Shown in pieces: positions 26,761 to 40,000 of a stretch of 64,000 nt of DNA. Each line of letters starts with the position of its first letter. Position 1 is the stretch's first letter. Source of the stretch: Laguncularia racemosa (lineage: Eukaryota; Streptophyta; Magnoliopsida; Myrtales; Combretaceae); contig JBBMOL010000071.1 of NCBI GenBank assembly GCA_037954665.1, positions 1,793,441 to 1,857,440 on the forward strand, read 5' to 3'. The notes under the pieces are model-generated. The model saw only the letters and a list, made by a program, of their open reading frames with translations. It was not told the origin of the DNA and did not search any database. The position numbers and the translations under genes were made by a program.

Positions 26761-26902
26761 CGAAAACGAGTAAAATTAAAGACTCGTAGTGTTGGTTTTG
26801 CAATTTGGTCCCTGTGTTTTCTTTTGTTTGTGTAAGTGTCTTAATGATAGAGCATTGTCTGAATGATTTGTCTTCTTTTTCTTGGGCCAATTGTTTAGAT
26901 GC

Positions 26903-26968
26903 ATTTTTTTTTTCTCCCTTTTCTTTCTCTCTCTCTTTTTCTTTTCTTTTCTTTTCTTTTCTTTTTTC
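26903..26968. repeat. Pyrimidine tract with (CTTTT)n
   Basis: A run of only C and T that includes about six CTTTT units and a CT-dinucleotide block. It lies just upstream of the presumed transcription start of the DUF668 gene and reads as a purine run in that gene's sense. Confidence 0.9.
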
Positions 26969-27141
26969 AATTGTTTTAATGTTTTGATCGATTAGTGTTT
27001 CTCCTTTATTGGGGAAAATGGTGTTTTATGTTTATTTAAAGACTTTAGTAATTGATATTTTGGTTTTTGTAAAGTTTCAATTCTATTTATATGGTTTATA
27101 AAAAGAAATAAATAATATAGTTAAATCTTAATCGATCTTGG

Positions 27142-27766
27142 TAGGAATGTAAGCAGAATGGACATTATTGGGTTTCTGACTAGTCCAACTTGTTAAAAAT
27201 CTTATAGGATACCATCTTATAGGGTTTAAGACGGGTAATTAAATAAATATTAAACTTGTTGAGAAGTTGAACTCATTAATTTTTTTTATAATTAAGTAAA
27301 TAAATTTTACTATATATTTATTAAATAGTTTTAAAAAATGTCACTATGTCATTTATTAAATTGTATGATTAGTTAGGTAATTTGTATCTTGTTATAATTA
27401 AAAATATTTTTATATTGGCAACTTTATTTACTAACTTATAAACTTTTGAATAATATTAAAATACATATGATTAGATATGTTGAAAAAGTAAATTTTATTT
27501 ATTTGCAAGAATGTAAGATATATTTTATAAAAATAGTCATAATAAGTAAGTAAAGACTTAAAATTGATAATATAATATTTTCTAAAAAAGAAAATACTAA
27601 CAGGTTTGGGATGAGTTTTAAGTTGCTTATTGAAACCCTGTAAAGTTTGGGATAAATTGTGAGTACCCCATAAAAAACCTTATAAGGTTTGGGTAACCCT
27701 ATAGGATAATTGGACAAGTAACGAAATTACTAAAGCCAGCTCAAACTTATCCCACTTACATCCCTA
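27142..27766. mobile_element. MITE-like element with imperfect terminal inverted repeats
   Basis: The left end, TAGGAATGTAAG (27142), pairs with the right end, CTTACATCCCTA (27755-27766). Subterminal sequence also matches in inverted orientation: ACTTGTTAAAAATCTTATAGG on the left resembles the complement of the right-hand CCTATAGGATAATTGGACAAG, and gggttt-type motifs recur. Termini of the type TAGGGATGTAA are common in plant hAT MITEs. The flanks ATCTTGG and ATCTTTG could be a decayed target duplication. Confidence 0.45.
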
Positions 27767-30596
27767 ATCTTTGAGCAAGGTTAAGAGTTATGAATCGAAG
27801 GGTCGAATCAGGGTTAAACCAAATCATATCGAAGTCAATAAATTTTATAAATACTTTTTATATTTTAGTTATATGTGTGTAAATATATTAAATTTATTAA
27901 ATCATATACTCAAGTAAATTAAAATTGAAGAAAACCCTCACACTAATTTAAATAAAATTAAGAAACAAAATTCAAGGAATTATGTCTATTTTTTCAAGAT
28001 AATGAATTGCACATTTAAAGAAACCCATAAACTGAGAATAAATGATAAATGCAAAACACTAACGATTGGATTATATGTTTAGACCAATGGTTTGATCAAT
28101 CATCATCATCATCACATCTCAATTCCAAACCTTGTGAATCATTCCTCTTATATCTAGGGTCACTAAATGACAAGTGATGGTCAATTTCAAAATTAACTTC
28201 TAATATTTTTGTATATTTTATCAGTAGTATCTAACTATTTTGCCTCTCATACAATACTTTTCAATTTCTTTTATATTTCAATACTTACTAAAAGAAATTA
28301 TGTCTATCATGAACTATCAACCTATTGAGATCATCTACATCCTCCATGGTCTAGATTGGTATTTATCAATATAGTTTTTTTTTTTAGTCAAATGGATTAT
28401 CCTTATACTGAGAGTCATGGTTTGATCAATTAGATCGGTTGAGCAAAATCAAGTTTGACTATGTTAAAAATAAATATAAAGAATTATGATTTTATCTGGT
28501 TTCTTAATAAGTATTTGAAGCATGATTAATATATATTTTTAATTATAATTTCGAAAAAGAAAAGAAAGGAGAATAGTTTTGCTCATGTCGACTAGGTCTA
28601 ATTAATAGCCATCTTCATAGACCATTAGAGGCCAAATATACAAAGCCTCTATCGGATAGGAGCAATTTTGTCTTATTGTCACTTTTCTCTCCTACCTTGC
28701 CCCCTTTTTCTTCCCCCATCAAATGCTAACTTTCTCTCCTTTCTCTTAGTTTCTTTTCCAATCCTACGTTTTGTCGGAGTGAAAATAAGGAATCTAGCAA
28801 AATTTTCCAATGTTTTGCATTTGGACTGGTAGTATATTATAATTTTAAGTTTTACTATCCAATTTAAATAAATTTACTCAATTTAGTATTTAGATTGGTT
28901 ATAATTTAGTATCGGCTAGAATTTTAATCATTAAAATGTGACTTTACTTTTTCCAAAACGAGTCACTAAAATACTAAAATAATTATTATTTATGATTTTT
29001 TTAATAATAATTTTAGGGTTTTAATAATAATTTAATGAGTTATTTATACAAATTTTTATAATGTAAAGTCATACTTTAAGAATTTAAAAAATTCATCATA
29101 CCTAATTAAGGATTATTTGCAACTATGCTAAAATTCTTGCAGTCATTAGTCTCCAATAAATTTATATTTATGCAAGTATGATTATTTGTGTAGAGTAATT
29201 TAAGGAGTTTATATTATGTCTACTTGCATATATTTTAGCATCTGTGGAAGCAAATGATTTAAAAAATAAAATGCGATGAAACTGGGGATTTCGAATACCG
29301 TGTGTGAACTAATTTATGAAATGGTCAATCTGTCATTGGTTTTAATAGAATCGAAGCAAAGCATCCAAGTCCCAACTACTGCTGGCTGGCCGCTGCACCT
29401 GTAATCCTTCGATATTAAATTGATTGTTTGGGAAGAAATCAATTTTACATAGACAACTTTTAACCCGCTATAGTTCGGTTAAAGTGGGGGAAATTGTATA
29501 TTGGAAGTTCTTTACTAAAGAAAGGTTGATTGGATATTCTATACTACATATTATGTATAAGTATTAATAAAATTTTAATATATATAATTTATATAAAACA
29601 TAAATAATATCTGTATTATAAACTATTCATCTTTTATTACTTCCAAGAGGAAGATGAGAGGTAATAAAGTTCTACGTTACACATTTTATAAGTAAAATAT
29701 AAGATAAAATTGCGTCGTATGGGTCTAATTCATCAATGTTACATTTTTCAAACCTACACTTAAAGACCTATTTTTTTTAGAAAATAAAAGATTGTGAAAT
29801 TCAATTATACCATCATTACTATTATTTAACACATTTACAAACATCCTTAGAAGAATTATGCACAAGAAGGGATCCAATTAGTAGATTTTATCCATTATAG
29901 GGTTTATAATTTTCCAATATGCATTTGAGAATCTAGATTTATACTATCATTTAATGTATCTCTTCATAAAGTTAACCATTGTTTATATTACCTTGGATGC
30001 ATAGTTTATAGTTAGAAAAAGAAACACATTTTATAACACGAAAACGACATACATGTGTAGCTTAATGCAGTAGATTTTAGACTCTATTGTTAGATAGCTT
30101 TGCACATCAAATAAGATTTTAAAAAGCAACACACCACTCCATGCAACTCTCTTGAAAAAATTGACCTTAAATTGACAAACCTAATTCTTCAATTGGATTA
30201 GCTAGAAATTGTACACTACCACAATGAGCTATTAGATTCATTAGTTTTATGGAGTACCAACTCCACCATAGGGACAAAAAGTGATAAACCATAGCACAAA
30301 TCACTACCTTAATAATCATAATAGTTGGTATACTCATCATAATCATTACCTATAATGTAAATTCCAAAATGGGTCAGTGATAAGCTAGTACAAAACTACC
30401 TAATGTAATCACAAACATATACTAAACCTAACATGTCTCAATGTTACCATATACATTAATTGATATCGACCAACACAACCAATTGTATTATTATCATCAC
30501 CTATCCTTCATAATATTTATGGAACTAGAGCCCTATTGTTTGTTTTAGAAGTATGGACCATTTTTTGCTCCAAAAAGACTTATAGTCAATTTGAAT
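27767..30596. other. Intergenic AT-rich region, nothing recognised
   Basis: Contains a short (ATC)n run near 28100 and no reading frame with recognisable domain content on either strand. Confidence 0.6.
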
Positions 30597-32265
30597 GTGT
30601 AGATAAACCCCGTGAGTCTTAAAGTCATCCTGTCGATTCTTAAGAGACTATGTGTCATTGTGAAAGTATGGGTTTCTGTGAACTCAAGAGTCGATGAGTC
30701 ATTTCGAAAGTATGGAATAGATCTCTAGAGTCATTTTGAGAAAATCTGACTCTTAATGGCCCTAAATTTCATAAAATAGATTTTTATTAACCATAAGCAA
30801 CAAACATTGCACTTTAAATTCTCGTCCATATTTAATTAATTTATTCATTAACCTGGCACACAAGTCTAACATTCAATAATAGTTTACATATGTGGTTTTC
30901 ACTTAAAACCTTGATAATAAATTAGATTAGATTCAAATTGTAGATCATATAACATGTAAGAAATCAACATTTTCTAGATGTTAAGACATTATAAATCCTA
31001 AGACTAATACTTGTTTACCCCCTTGAATGGTTAATCGTATCCTAATCTAGTATAGTTTGTTTTGGATCCCCAAAAGGCTCACTTGGTCCACTTAGGGTGT
31101 CATACAGTCAACTTGAGTGCTACTCCCACTGATATAGCTAACCAAACCAATAGGCAGTCACCGTGTATTAATCAAAACCTATGGGTGATCGCTAGGTTAA
31201 ACGATCATCCTCCCTATGGGTTGTCAACAAGATGTTTTTCTTCTTAGCCTAATCAACTAGGCTATATCCATGATTAATTGTATTGATAAATCTACAAGAT
31301 TTGAGTCTTAACAGTAATTTCATCTTAAGTTTCATCCCAAGTTGATTTTTTACTTCAAAATCTCATTTTTAAGTGATCATCCTTAACAATATCATAATCT
31401 ATCTCTAAATTTCATATTATATCTTCAAATTTTCAACTATATGAAGAATGGTATATTCTTCTTATGTATAATTACTATCACGTGGTAATTATTTTAGATT
31501 ATGATTTAACTCTAATTCATATTCTATCTCCCAAATCATGACTAACATGTAAAGGATACAATACCAAAATTAATATAAAAACAAAAGCTAACAAAAAGAA
31601 GGTACACAAGCTAAATGATTATGGATTCTTAAATGACTCGAGAGGCTTAAAGTCACTTTGAAAGTGTGAATGAACTCTAAGAGTCCTAAAGTCATCTTGA
31701 GAGTGTAGATTCATCAAATTTTAAGTGCCCATAAACTATATCGAAAATTTGGGTTTCTATGAACATAAGAGTTGACAAGTCATTTTAAAAGTATAGATTA
31801 GGTCCCTAAAGTCATTTTTAGAAAGTGTGGGTCTTAATGGTCCCAAGTTTCATAAAAAAAATAAAAATTATCAACTATAACCAACAAACATTGCACTTTA
31901 AATTTCCATTCATATTTAATTAGTTTATTCATTAACCTAGCACATACATCCAACATATAACAACAATTTATGTATCCAAATTTTTGCTTAAAACCTTAAT
32001 AATAAACTAGATTGGAGTCAAATCTTAAATAGTATAACAAACAAAGAAGTAACAATTCATAGATGCTAAGAGATTATAAATCCTAAGGCTTATACTTGTT
32101 TCCCCCCTTAAATGATTCATTATAATCTAGTATAGTTTGTTTAGATCCCCAAAAGGCTCACCTAGTTAACTTAAGGTGTCACGTAGTCAACTTGAGTTCT
32201 ACTCCTATCAATATGGAATTAATCTAAAATCAGAAGCTAACGAAAAGGAGGTACACAAATCAAAT
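30597..32265. repeat. Diverged direct duplication, about 540-bp arms plus a second block
   Basis: Block A at 30597-31135 recurs at about 31664-32213. Shared landmarks in order are CTTAAAGTCATC/CCTAAAGTCATC, CAACAAACATTGCACTTTAAA, TTTATTCATTAACCT, ATTATAAATCCTAAG, CTAGTATAGTTTGTTT, GATCCCCAAAAGGCTCAC and GTCAACTTGAG.T.CTACTCC. Block B (31566-31620, AATTAATAT...AGCTAAC.AAAAG.AGGTACACAA) recurs at 32215-32270. Between A and B the first copy holds 430 bp that the second lacks. The unit could be two LTR relics or a tandem duplication with a later deletion; no coding sequence was found. Confidence 0.8.
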
Positions 32266-32270
32266 GATTA

Positions 32271-33655
32271 CTAGAGATCCTTGCAATGACATAAAAGATT
32301 TAGCATTGGGCTTATCAATCAATTATCATAAATGATAAGTAAAAATTGGCTAAAGGAATTGGAAGAGATAAGCATATAACTTAGATTGAGTTTGCATGTG
32401 CACATATAGGAGGATGGCTAAGGATTGGCCACCAAGTGAGAGAAGGAGAAAGAAGGTTTGGGGTTCTACAGAAATAAGAAAAGCCTCTTATTTAAAGAAA
32501 AACCATGCAGTATAATGACCCTTTATTCTTGGTTTTAAAATTATTTTTAGAGGTATTATACATACATATGCATAAATGAAGAAAAATGATAGGTTTATTG
32601 GAGAATTCTAGTTTTAAAAACAATATGTCCTCTTTGCAATTAATCTGATGTGAAACAACTCCTAGTGAACATAACATATTATACAACTATGGTATATCAA
32701 ATGATCATATCCTCTCACTTTTTTCATAAAAAAAATTCATTATATGTAACTATGGGCTAAAATTCTATATTTATTACATCATTAGGTTATTCAAATTTTT
32801 ATACAATCTCAGCCATTTATTTATAAATTGAAGAAAATTAAGGAGATGGAAATTAAGAGAATCCATTTCCTTTTCGTAAGGGGTCATTATGCTTTTAAAT
32901 CAATATTCTAGAGGGTTTTCATATAATGTGTGAAGTGAAAGTGAAAACTAAAAAGGTTAATGGATCAAGTGTTTGGTCCTATTATAAGTAAAAACAAAGT
33001 AAAAGAAGAAGAAGAAAAAGAAAAAGAAGAATTTTAAATGGCATTTTGTTTTCTATACATATATTTGATAATCTATATAAGAAAAAAAATCATCAATATC
33101 AAACAAATACTTACTTTTCATTCACTTTATCAAGTAGAATAAAGAAGAATTGAATTGTAATTTACAATTCAATAAGAATTGAATAGATATGTAATAGTTA
33201 TTATATGTCAGTTATTTTATTTAGTTAATACAAAAATAATAGTGAATAAGGTAAAAATAAAAAATACATATTATTTATTACACTCCTAAAATCCCTACCA
33301 TTCTCCAATTTTTATAGTGTCAACACATGAGATAAGATTGTAGGATATTTATAACAAAAATGGTAAATATATCATTAAATAGTAATTCATGAGTTGGGAA
33401 TATGAATTGCTATTAAATATTTTAGATAATAGTAATTATAAAAATGACTATTTGATAGATTGGATACCACAATAGCAATTTTATATAACACAAAAGGAAA
33501 ATAGAATAATTATTCTAAAAAATGAACATATAGCTAGTTCTATTATAGTTGTTAAAGTATTAGGTACTCACCATGTAATACAAAATTTTAACTTTTCCAT
33601 ATTGTTTATGTTCTTGTAAAAATTTTACTTTTGGATACTCTATCAAGTTATGGGG
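32271..33655. other. Intergenic AT-rich region, nothing recognised
   Basis: Contains a purine-rich GAA tract near 33000-33035. No supported gene. Confidence 0.6.
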
Positions 33656-34005
33656 CACCACTACACGGCAGACATTTTTTTAACATCGGTTGCTGCAAGG
33701 GCATGGGCCATCACACTTCTGTCCACAAGATACGGCAGCAGTTTCCAAGATGACCACACTGCTACACGCTAAAACAACAGCGCGGGCAAATGATTCCTGC
33801 AGCCAACACGCTGCGTCCTTTGCCGTGACCGTATACCTACCTATCACGTACTTCCACAGAATGCAAGACAGACCACATCCTCCTGCTTTTTTATCCGGAC
33901 CCGGCACGGCACAGCATGTGACAAAAATCTATCCCCATTATACTGCATGCTGTGTAAGTGTAACATCGGTAAAGCACTGCTGTGTTTCGTATCTTTTGTT
34001 CTAAT
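33656..34005. mobile_element. GC-rich island with a CACTA-like 5' end (fragment?)
   Basis: Base composition changes sharply from AT-rich flanks to about half G+C. It starts at CACTACACGGCAGAC, resembling the CACTACA terminus of En/Spm transposons, followed by TTTTTTTAACATCGGTTG. ACATCGGT recurs near 33963 and ACTGCT appears several times, as subterminal repeats of such elements do. No opposite TGTAGTG end with matching inverted sequence or 3-bp target duplication was established, and the two overlapping open frames have no known domain. Confidence 0.35.
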
Positions 34006-37000
34006 TTAGAATCTTATCATCTCGACTCGGACCAATCTATAGTATAGGATCATGCAACCATACCGGTTTGTATAGATATTAAATGCCAGAGCATTGTAAG
34101 ATTTTCTATGACATCAGTAGTACTTGGATTCGTTTCATTATAGAGTGTATTAGAAGTAGATTAAATTGAGTTGTATATTATTGATGTTAGGATTGAATTA
34201 TTCGAAAAAACTTCTTTAAATTTATACATAGTTGAGTATGTACATATATATATATATATATATTTTGAGTAAAACGTGTATCATATGCTTTATGTGAAAA
34301 GGTAATAAAAATTAATGTTATATATACATGATGTTCGATGAAGGAGAGATGATGTAGAGAGATAATAAAGAGAAGAAATATGCATTCCGAGCAAGCATTT
34401 GTATCATCAATGGCTGATGAATGAGATATAAAAATTGGAGAATAAGAACACACAATCTCAATAATAGATAGTGTAAGAAAACTCTACATGCATGCAGTGT
34501 CAAGAGTTGGTTAAGCATTGAAAGGACTCCGTTCATAGCATTAAGAACTAAATGATGTGATACCAAGAGCGTGCAAAAAGACTTGATGCATAGCAATAGC
34601 ATCAAGAGTTTCAAATATGTAGAAGATGGCTAAAAGTCTCTAGATTAGGGATATCAAAAGTTTTTTTTTTTCAAAAAAAAAAAACATTTATAACTACGGC
34701 TAACTCTTATTCGTTATCAATGAATGAGATCAATTGGACTTTTAGAAGATGTTACAATAATGAGCTTAAGGAAAGCCTTGCTCATGCCAACCTATGTCTA
34801 TCCTCGCTAGGCTTAGCAAGTTCTTTATTTTATATACTGTTTGATTGTTTATTTGAACTTTGATATTAGTAAATGATATATTTAATTAAACTTTTATTTA
34901 TTAGTATTGTTATTATCTTCATCAATTTTCTCCACTTTTGTCATTTTACGTTTTGCGTTTTAACAAATGACAACATCCACACATAGTATCAATTAGAAAA
35001 AATAAAATACTATCAAAATTTAATAGAGTATAAGATTTATCGATGTCAAAAATGAACTTAATAAGACATTTATTATTATCAGAATTTCAATAATATTGTT
35101 AATTAGTAATGATTTAACTAAGTATAGCATTTAACCATATTAAAGTTGATATATGAAACTGAAAAAACACCTAAATTTCCTATAATAATGGTCACAATAT
35201 CTCCTTCGAAACTTATGCTTACCAAATTGATATTTAATCATATCAGGTCGTCTCAATTTTTAGAATGTCATAAAAATATTGCATTATTTGGCAAACAACA
35301 CGTCTACAATCCATGGAAAAGGTATAACTAAAAAAATGATCACCTCAATTTTGAATCAAATTCATGAGTTAAGGTATATTTTCTAAAAAGTAAAACTTTT
35401 CGAAAAGATTATGTTATTATAAGTGTCGGTTCTACATGAATCCAAATTGTCAAACTGGTTTCACATACTATATTGTGTTTTCCCATCAGATGAACATGGT
35501 TTATAATAATAACTAATAAACATATGTTCATAAGGAGCAGCCCTATAAAAAGCATAGTGTAAAGGATATAGGGACTTTATTAAATTGAAAAATGGGTCCA
35601 TTTTGACTAGTCTAAAAAGTAAGAAGAAGAATGGCTTTTGCTTTTAGGGGGAAAATGAAAATAAAAAGGGAATTGGTTGATGAAGAACGAGAAGGCCGAC
35701 ATCTCTTGGACCACGTCAACGATGGATATGTCTTATCTCTGATATTATAGCGGTAGGTTATAAAAAATATATATATAGAAGTTATAATTAATAAATAAAG
35801 AGAATTGATAAAAATTATATTTGGGATACTAAGTGAGAGGAAAGTAACAACTATATAATATAATGGTTGCATATTTATATTATATTTCTTACACACCATC
35901 CGGATGCATTTTAATCATAGTGTATTTTGTTGACTTTATAGGATTAAAATGAAATAATATTCTTATGTTTCAATTATTGAATAACTATTTTATGAAATAT
36001 TTATTATTGTAAAATGATAAATTGAAATTTCTCTATATTCTTATATTACTTTATGATTGAATGAATAGTTATTTTTTAATTTTTTTTAATATATTTATTT
36101 ATCCTTAGTCCAATATCAAACCATGGATTGGAGTAATAAAATGTTATTTTAAGTATAACAAAATAAGATAATAATGATTATTTCTTTAGTTTATTTATTA
36201 AAAAAACTATAATTATCTATCTCTATTTTATTCCAACTCGTAAACTAAACATGGGGTCGGTTCTTATCATTTAACAAGATCTAAAAGGACCATGGCGCGG
36301 GTGAGCCGTGAATGTGAAGGGACAGCAGAAAAAAGGGGGAGGAAACTGAAAAGAAAAGAAGTATGAAGGTAATAAGTGGAAAATGTAGTGTTTGGAGGGG
36401 GCATGAGAGAAAAGACATGACGATGAATGGATAGGGGACACAAGTACAACAGTCACCATCATTAATGGCAACCACGCGGAAACAAGGCCCTTTTACTAAA
36501 TTAACCCCCGGCGTCAATTGGCCACGCACCCACCACCACCACACTCTGATATTGATATTCATATTGCTTTGACTTCCATCATGTCGACAGATTATTATAT
36601 AGTTGTTGTTGATTGAACGCCGAATTTTATGATTTTAAAAATATCCTTAGTGCGAACTGATCTTTAGTGTTTTATATTTGCTAGAGGTGAAGTGTAAGTG
36701 TTCATATTAAAATTACTTTAAAATCTTTATTTTATCTGTAACATATATAAGTTTTTCCTTTCTTTATGCAAGTTTAACTTTATATGAGATTAAAAAAATA
36801 GTTTATACATGATAATATAAGTTGTTAATATGTAAAACTTATAAAATTTATATAAAAATTTATAATATTATTCTTTTAAGTTTATGTAATCATATTACTC
36901 AATAAAAAAAAAGAAAGAAAAAAGAAGAAGAAGAGAAAAAAAAAGTCGGAGAGAAAAAGGGGAAAAAAAAGAAAAAGGATATGGCATTAGGTTTAACTAC

Positions 37001-40000
37001 CTAAGGTTATTAATTCATGAGTTTGAATTCCTCTCTTTCTTTCTCTCTTTTTTTTTTTTACTAGAACAATTGTTAGTTAAAAAATATATTATTATTTATT
37101 AATATTATTTTTTATAAAGTCAATATAAGTATTTAGAAACCTATATAATAGAAAGATTTTGTACCCCTACTCTATTTTACTCTTTTGAAGTAGATTTTGA
37201 AAATTTTATATTAATAACTTATCATGTAATTTTTAATTCCTACTTGAAAACTATCTAAGATATGAGTATGTATTTTGCCTAAGATCTTATATTCGTACTC
37301 TATCTTGCTCTTTTGAAGATTTATGTTTTTTTTTTTTCCAAACAATCTATATTTCTTTTTCTAATTTGAAAAACGAAAATGAACAAAATAAATTTGTAGA
37401 CAAGTTGATCCAAAACATTGAAATTTAAAATGCCAAATTGACATGACTACATCATGGTAGGGCTAGTTGAAAAAAAAGTTATAGTTAACTATTAAGAAAG
37501 ATAGCAACCCATTGGAGCCGCAATAGACATTATAATCATAATTTATTCGGCTTTTATATTGGAAAAATATTATTTGTTAAGATTTTTTTTAGTTGAATGG
37601 TATGAATGCTTCTTTTTGAGTTGGATGGATTAATTAAATTCAAAATTTTCTCTTCATTGTAATTAAAAAAAAAGAAAGAAAGAAAACTTTTGTAACATTT
37701 CAATATTGAGTTACTTATATTGCATAATTTAGTCACAAACAAAGGCCATATACTCTCTCCCTTCCGCGGTCTTTCTTTGAAGTCTTCTTCCAGTTATCAA
37801 AACCTAAAACATCTGCCTTCCAAATCGTTTAATGAAACCATCGTCGGGCTATGGGTGAGAAAACGTTGTATTTCCTAAACATTATGATGTAAGATTTGGA
37901 ACAAGTCGAATTTCTATGTAATATTATGTCTGGTTCCACAACAACTATACAACCTAAGAAGACTCAAGCAATAACGGAATAGTGTTAATTTTTTTTTTTT
38001 TTTAAGATATGCAAATAGTTCTATATATACTTTTTAAAATGGAGTAAACTTGTGGAGTTCTCAAATATATATAGATTCTAAAATAGAAAAATAGAAAAAA
38101 AATAGATGATTCTAATGTATTTTTCTCATAATAATTTGAAATTGTATTTAGAAACTATCCAGAAGACACCAAAACATATTCCTTATAAAATACTGCAGCT
38201 AATAAGAATTCATTCATCTTCCCCAAGCTCATCATTCACCAACTCAATCCTATGCATATTCTTCACAGTACCATGTATCTGGAGAATGTCAAACAGTGCT
38301 TTGGATTTATTTGACGGGCCAAAAACCCTAGTGTGGACTAGCTTATGTTATGTTGGTCCCCATCCATAAAATAGTACTAGTTAATGACTACGCTAATTTA
38401 ATAGCATACTCCTTGGTTAATCAAGTCGTACATGAAGAATAGCAAAATTAGGTTTTGGCGTTTCTTGCATATGAATTTTCGTAGAAGTTGCTTCGTCCTA
38501 TAAAATAACGAGGTACGCTGTTGTCCATCCTTGTCCTTTCTTTATTCGCGATTCTCGAACAAGTTGTTGAAATGTAAAAGTTTAATTACATTTGTGTCTC
38601 ACGCTTATTGAAAACGAGAGAATCAAATTTGGCCAGACAAAACTTATTTGAAATAAATTATTTGGAGGAATATATATATATATATATATATATGATTAAA
38701 TTTATATTAAAGCTGAATGTCCATTCAAATCCAGCAAAGACTAACTACAACGCGGCAAGATTCCCATGCTCGTCAAAGTAGGCTCACCGGCAAATCGGAC
38801 TTGGATAACTATGAAGTGAACACAAATCACTTCTAAATTAGGTTGGCTCGTTTACCTTCAAGAAAACGATTAACAATGATCAGATCGCAGTTGCACAAAA
38901 GTGGATGGTTTGACCTTGGACTTGCCGGTTCTATGTATGAAACCAATGATAGCAATTTTGTCCTAAGTGGTTCGGTCTGGTTTCTTGCATGCCAGCTCTA
39001 AGCTTCGGTTCCCCCTTCAATTTATTATTGTTTTTCCTCATCTTTTTTATTAGGAAAACGTCGGTTTTGTTTCCGGTTCTCGAATCATGGAACCGGCATA
39101 TAAGCCAATTCTTGGACCCAAGTGGTCCTATTGTAGTCTCCCATTCACATTCTGAGCCAATCCATTAGCAGCTCTAAGGTTGTAGTAAGTCGACAGATGC
39201 CACATGTGGATGCGAACAAAACCAACATTTGCTTTACCATACCGATCTAGTCGGCTTTCATAACATTATTCTAGTTTATTGAACATTGTATGTTGATACA
39301 CACATGTTAATGGGGGTAATCTGACTATTTAACTGATAAAATGTATGGAGAAATACTATCTGATATTTTTTTAAAAAATATGATTTTATGAAGTCTATAA
39401 AACTTAAGGAATTAAAAGAAAAAAAGGTAAGTATACCCTTTTATATGTGTAATTTGGTCAAGCACTTCATATATAATAATAATAATGATAATAGTAGAAA
39501 TTAGTAGCATTTGTTGCTTGAATGGATAATGTTTATATGATTAGGTGATCTAGACAATTCATATTCTTATGTATTCATGAATCTATTATTCTATTGACAT
39601 AATAAGAATTATCAATTATGTTATCACTCGATTGGTATATGATGTGTATAATTTATACAAGATAAAAGAAAAAAGCTAAGAGGATATTGGATATGAGTTT
39701 GGTATGATCATTTTGATACTTAAATTAGCGTTTGTAGAAGAATTGTAGTAACATGGTAATAAAAATAAGTATAGAATTATAGAGTTTTCATCTCTTATCA
39801 AGAGGCTTAACATTATATTTATAAAATATAACTCGACAAGATAACGTGATAAATATTTTAAAATTCAGTCTTTAACTTTAAATTTGGTGAAAAATTGTGA
39901 GAAAAGTTATAAAAAGTAGTAATATTATTTATGTATTAATAGGGAAAAAAAAGGTTATATCAATTTATTATATTCTCCGGTAGAACATTTTATCAATTAC

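Noticed and set aside
33680..34004. Overlapping frames of 75 and 104 codons in the GC-rich island
   Set aside because: No recognisable motif, and long frames are expected where stop-codon density falls in GC-rich DNA.
36267..36562. Three overlapping frames of 60-93 codons on the minus strand
   Set aside because: Cys/Phe/Pro-rich text without a domain; probably chance frames in a locally GC-rich stretch.
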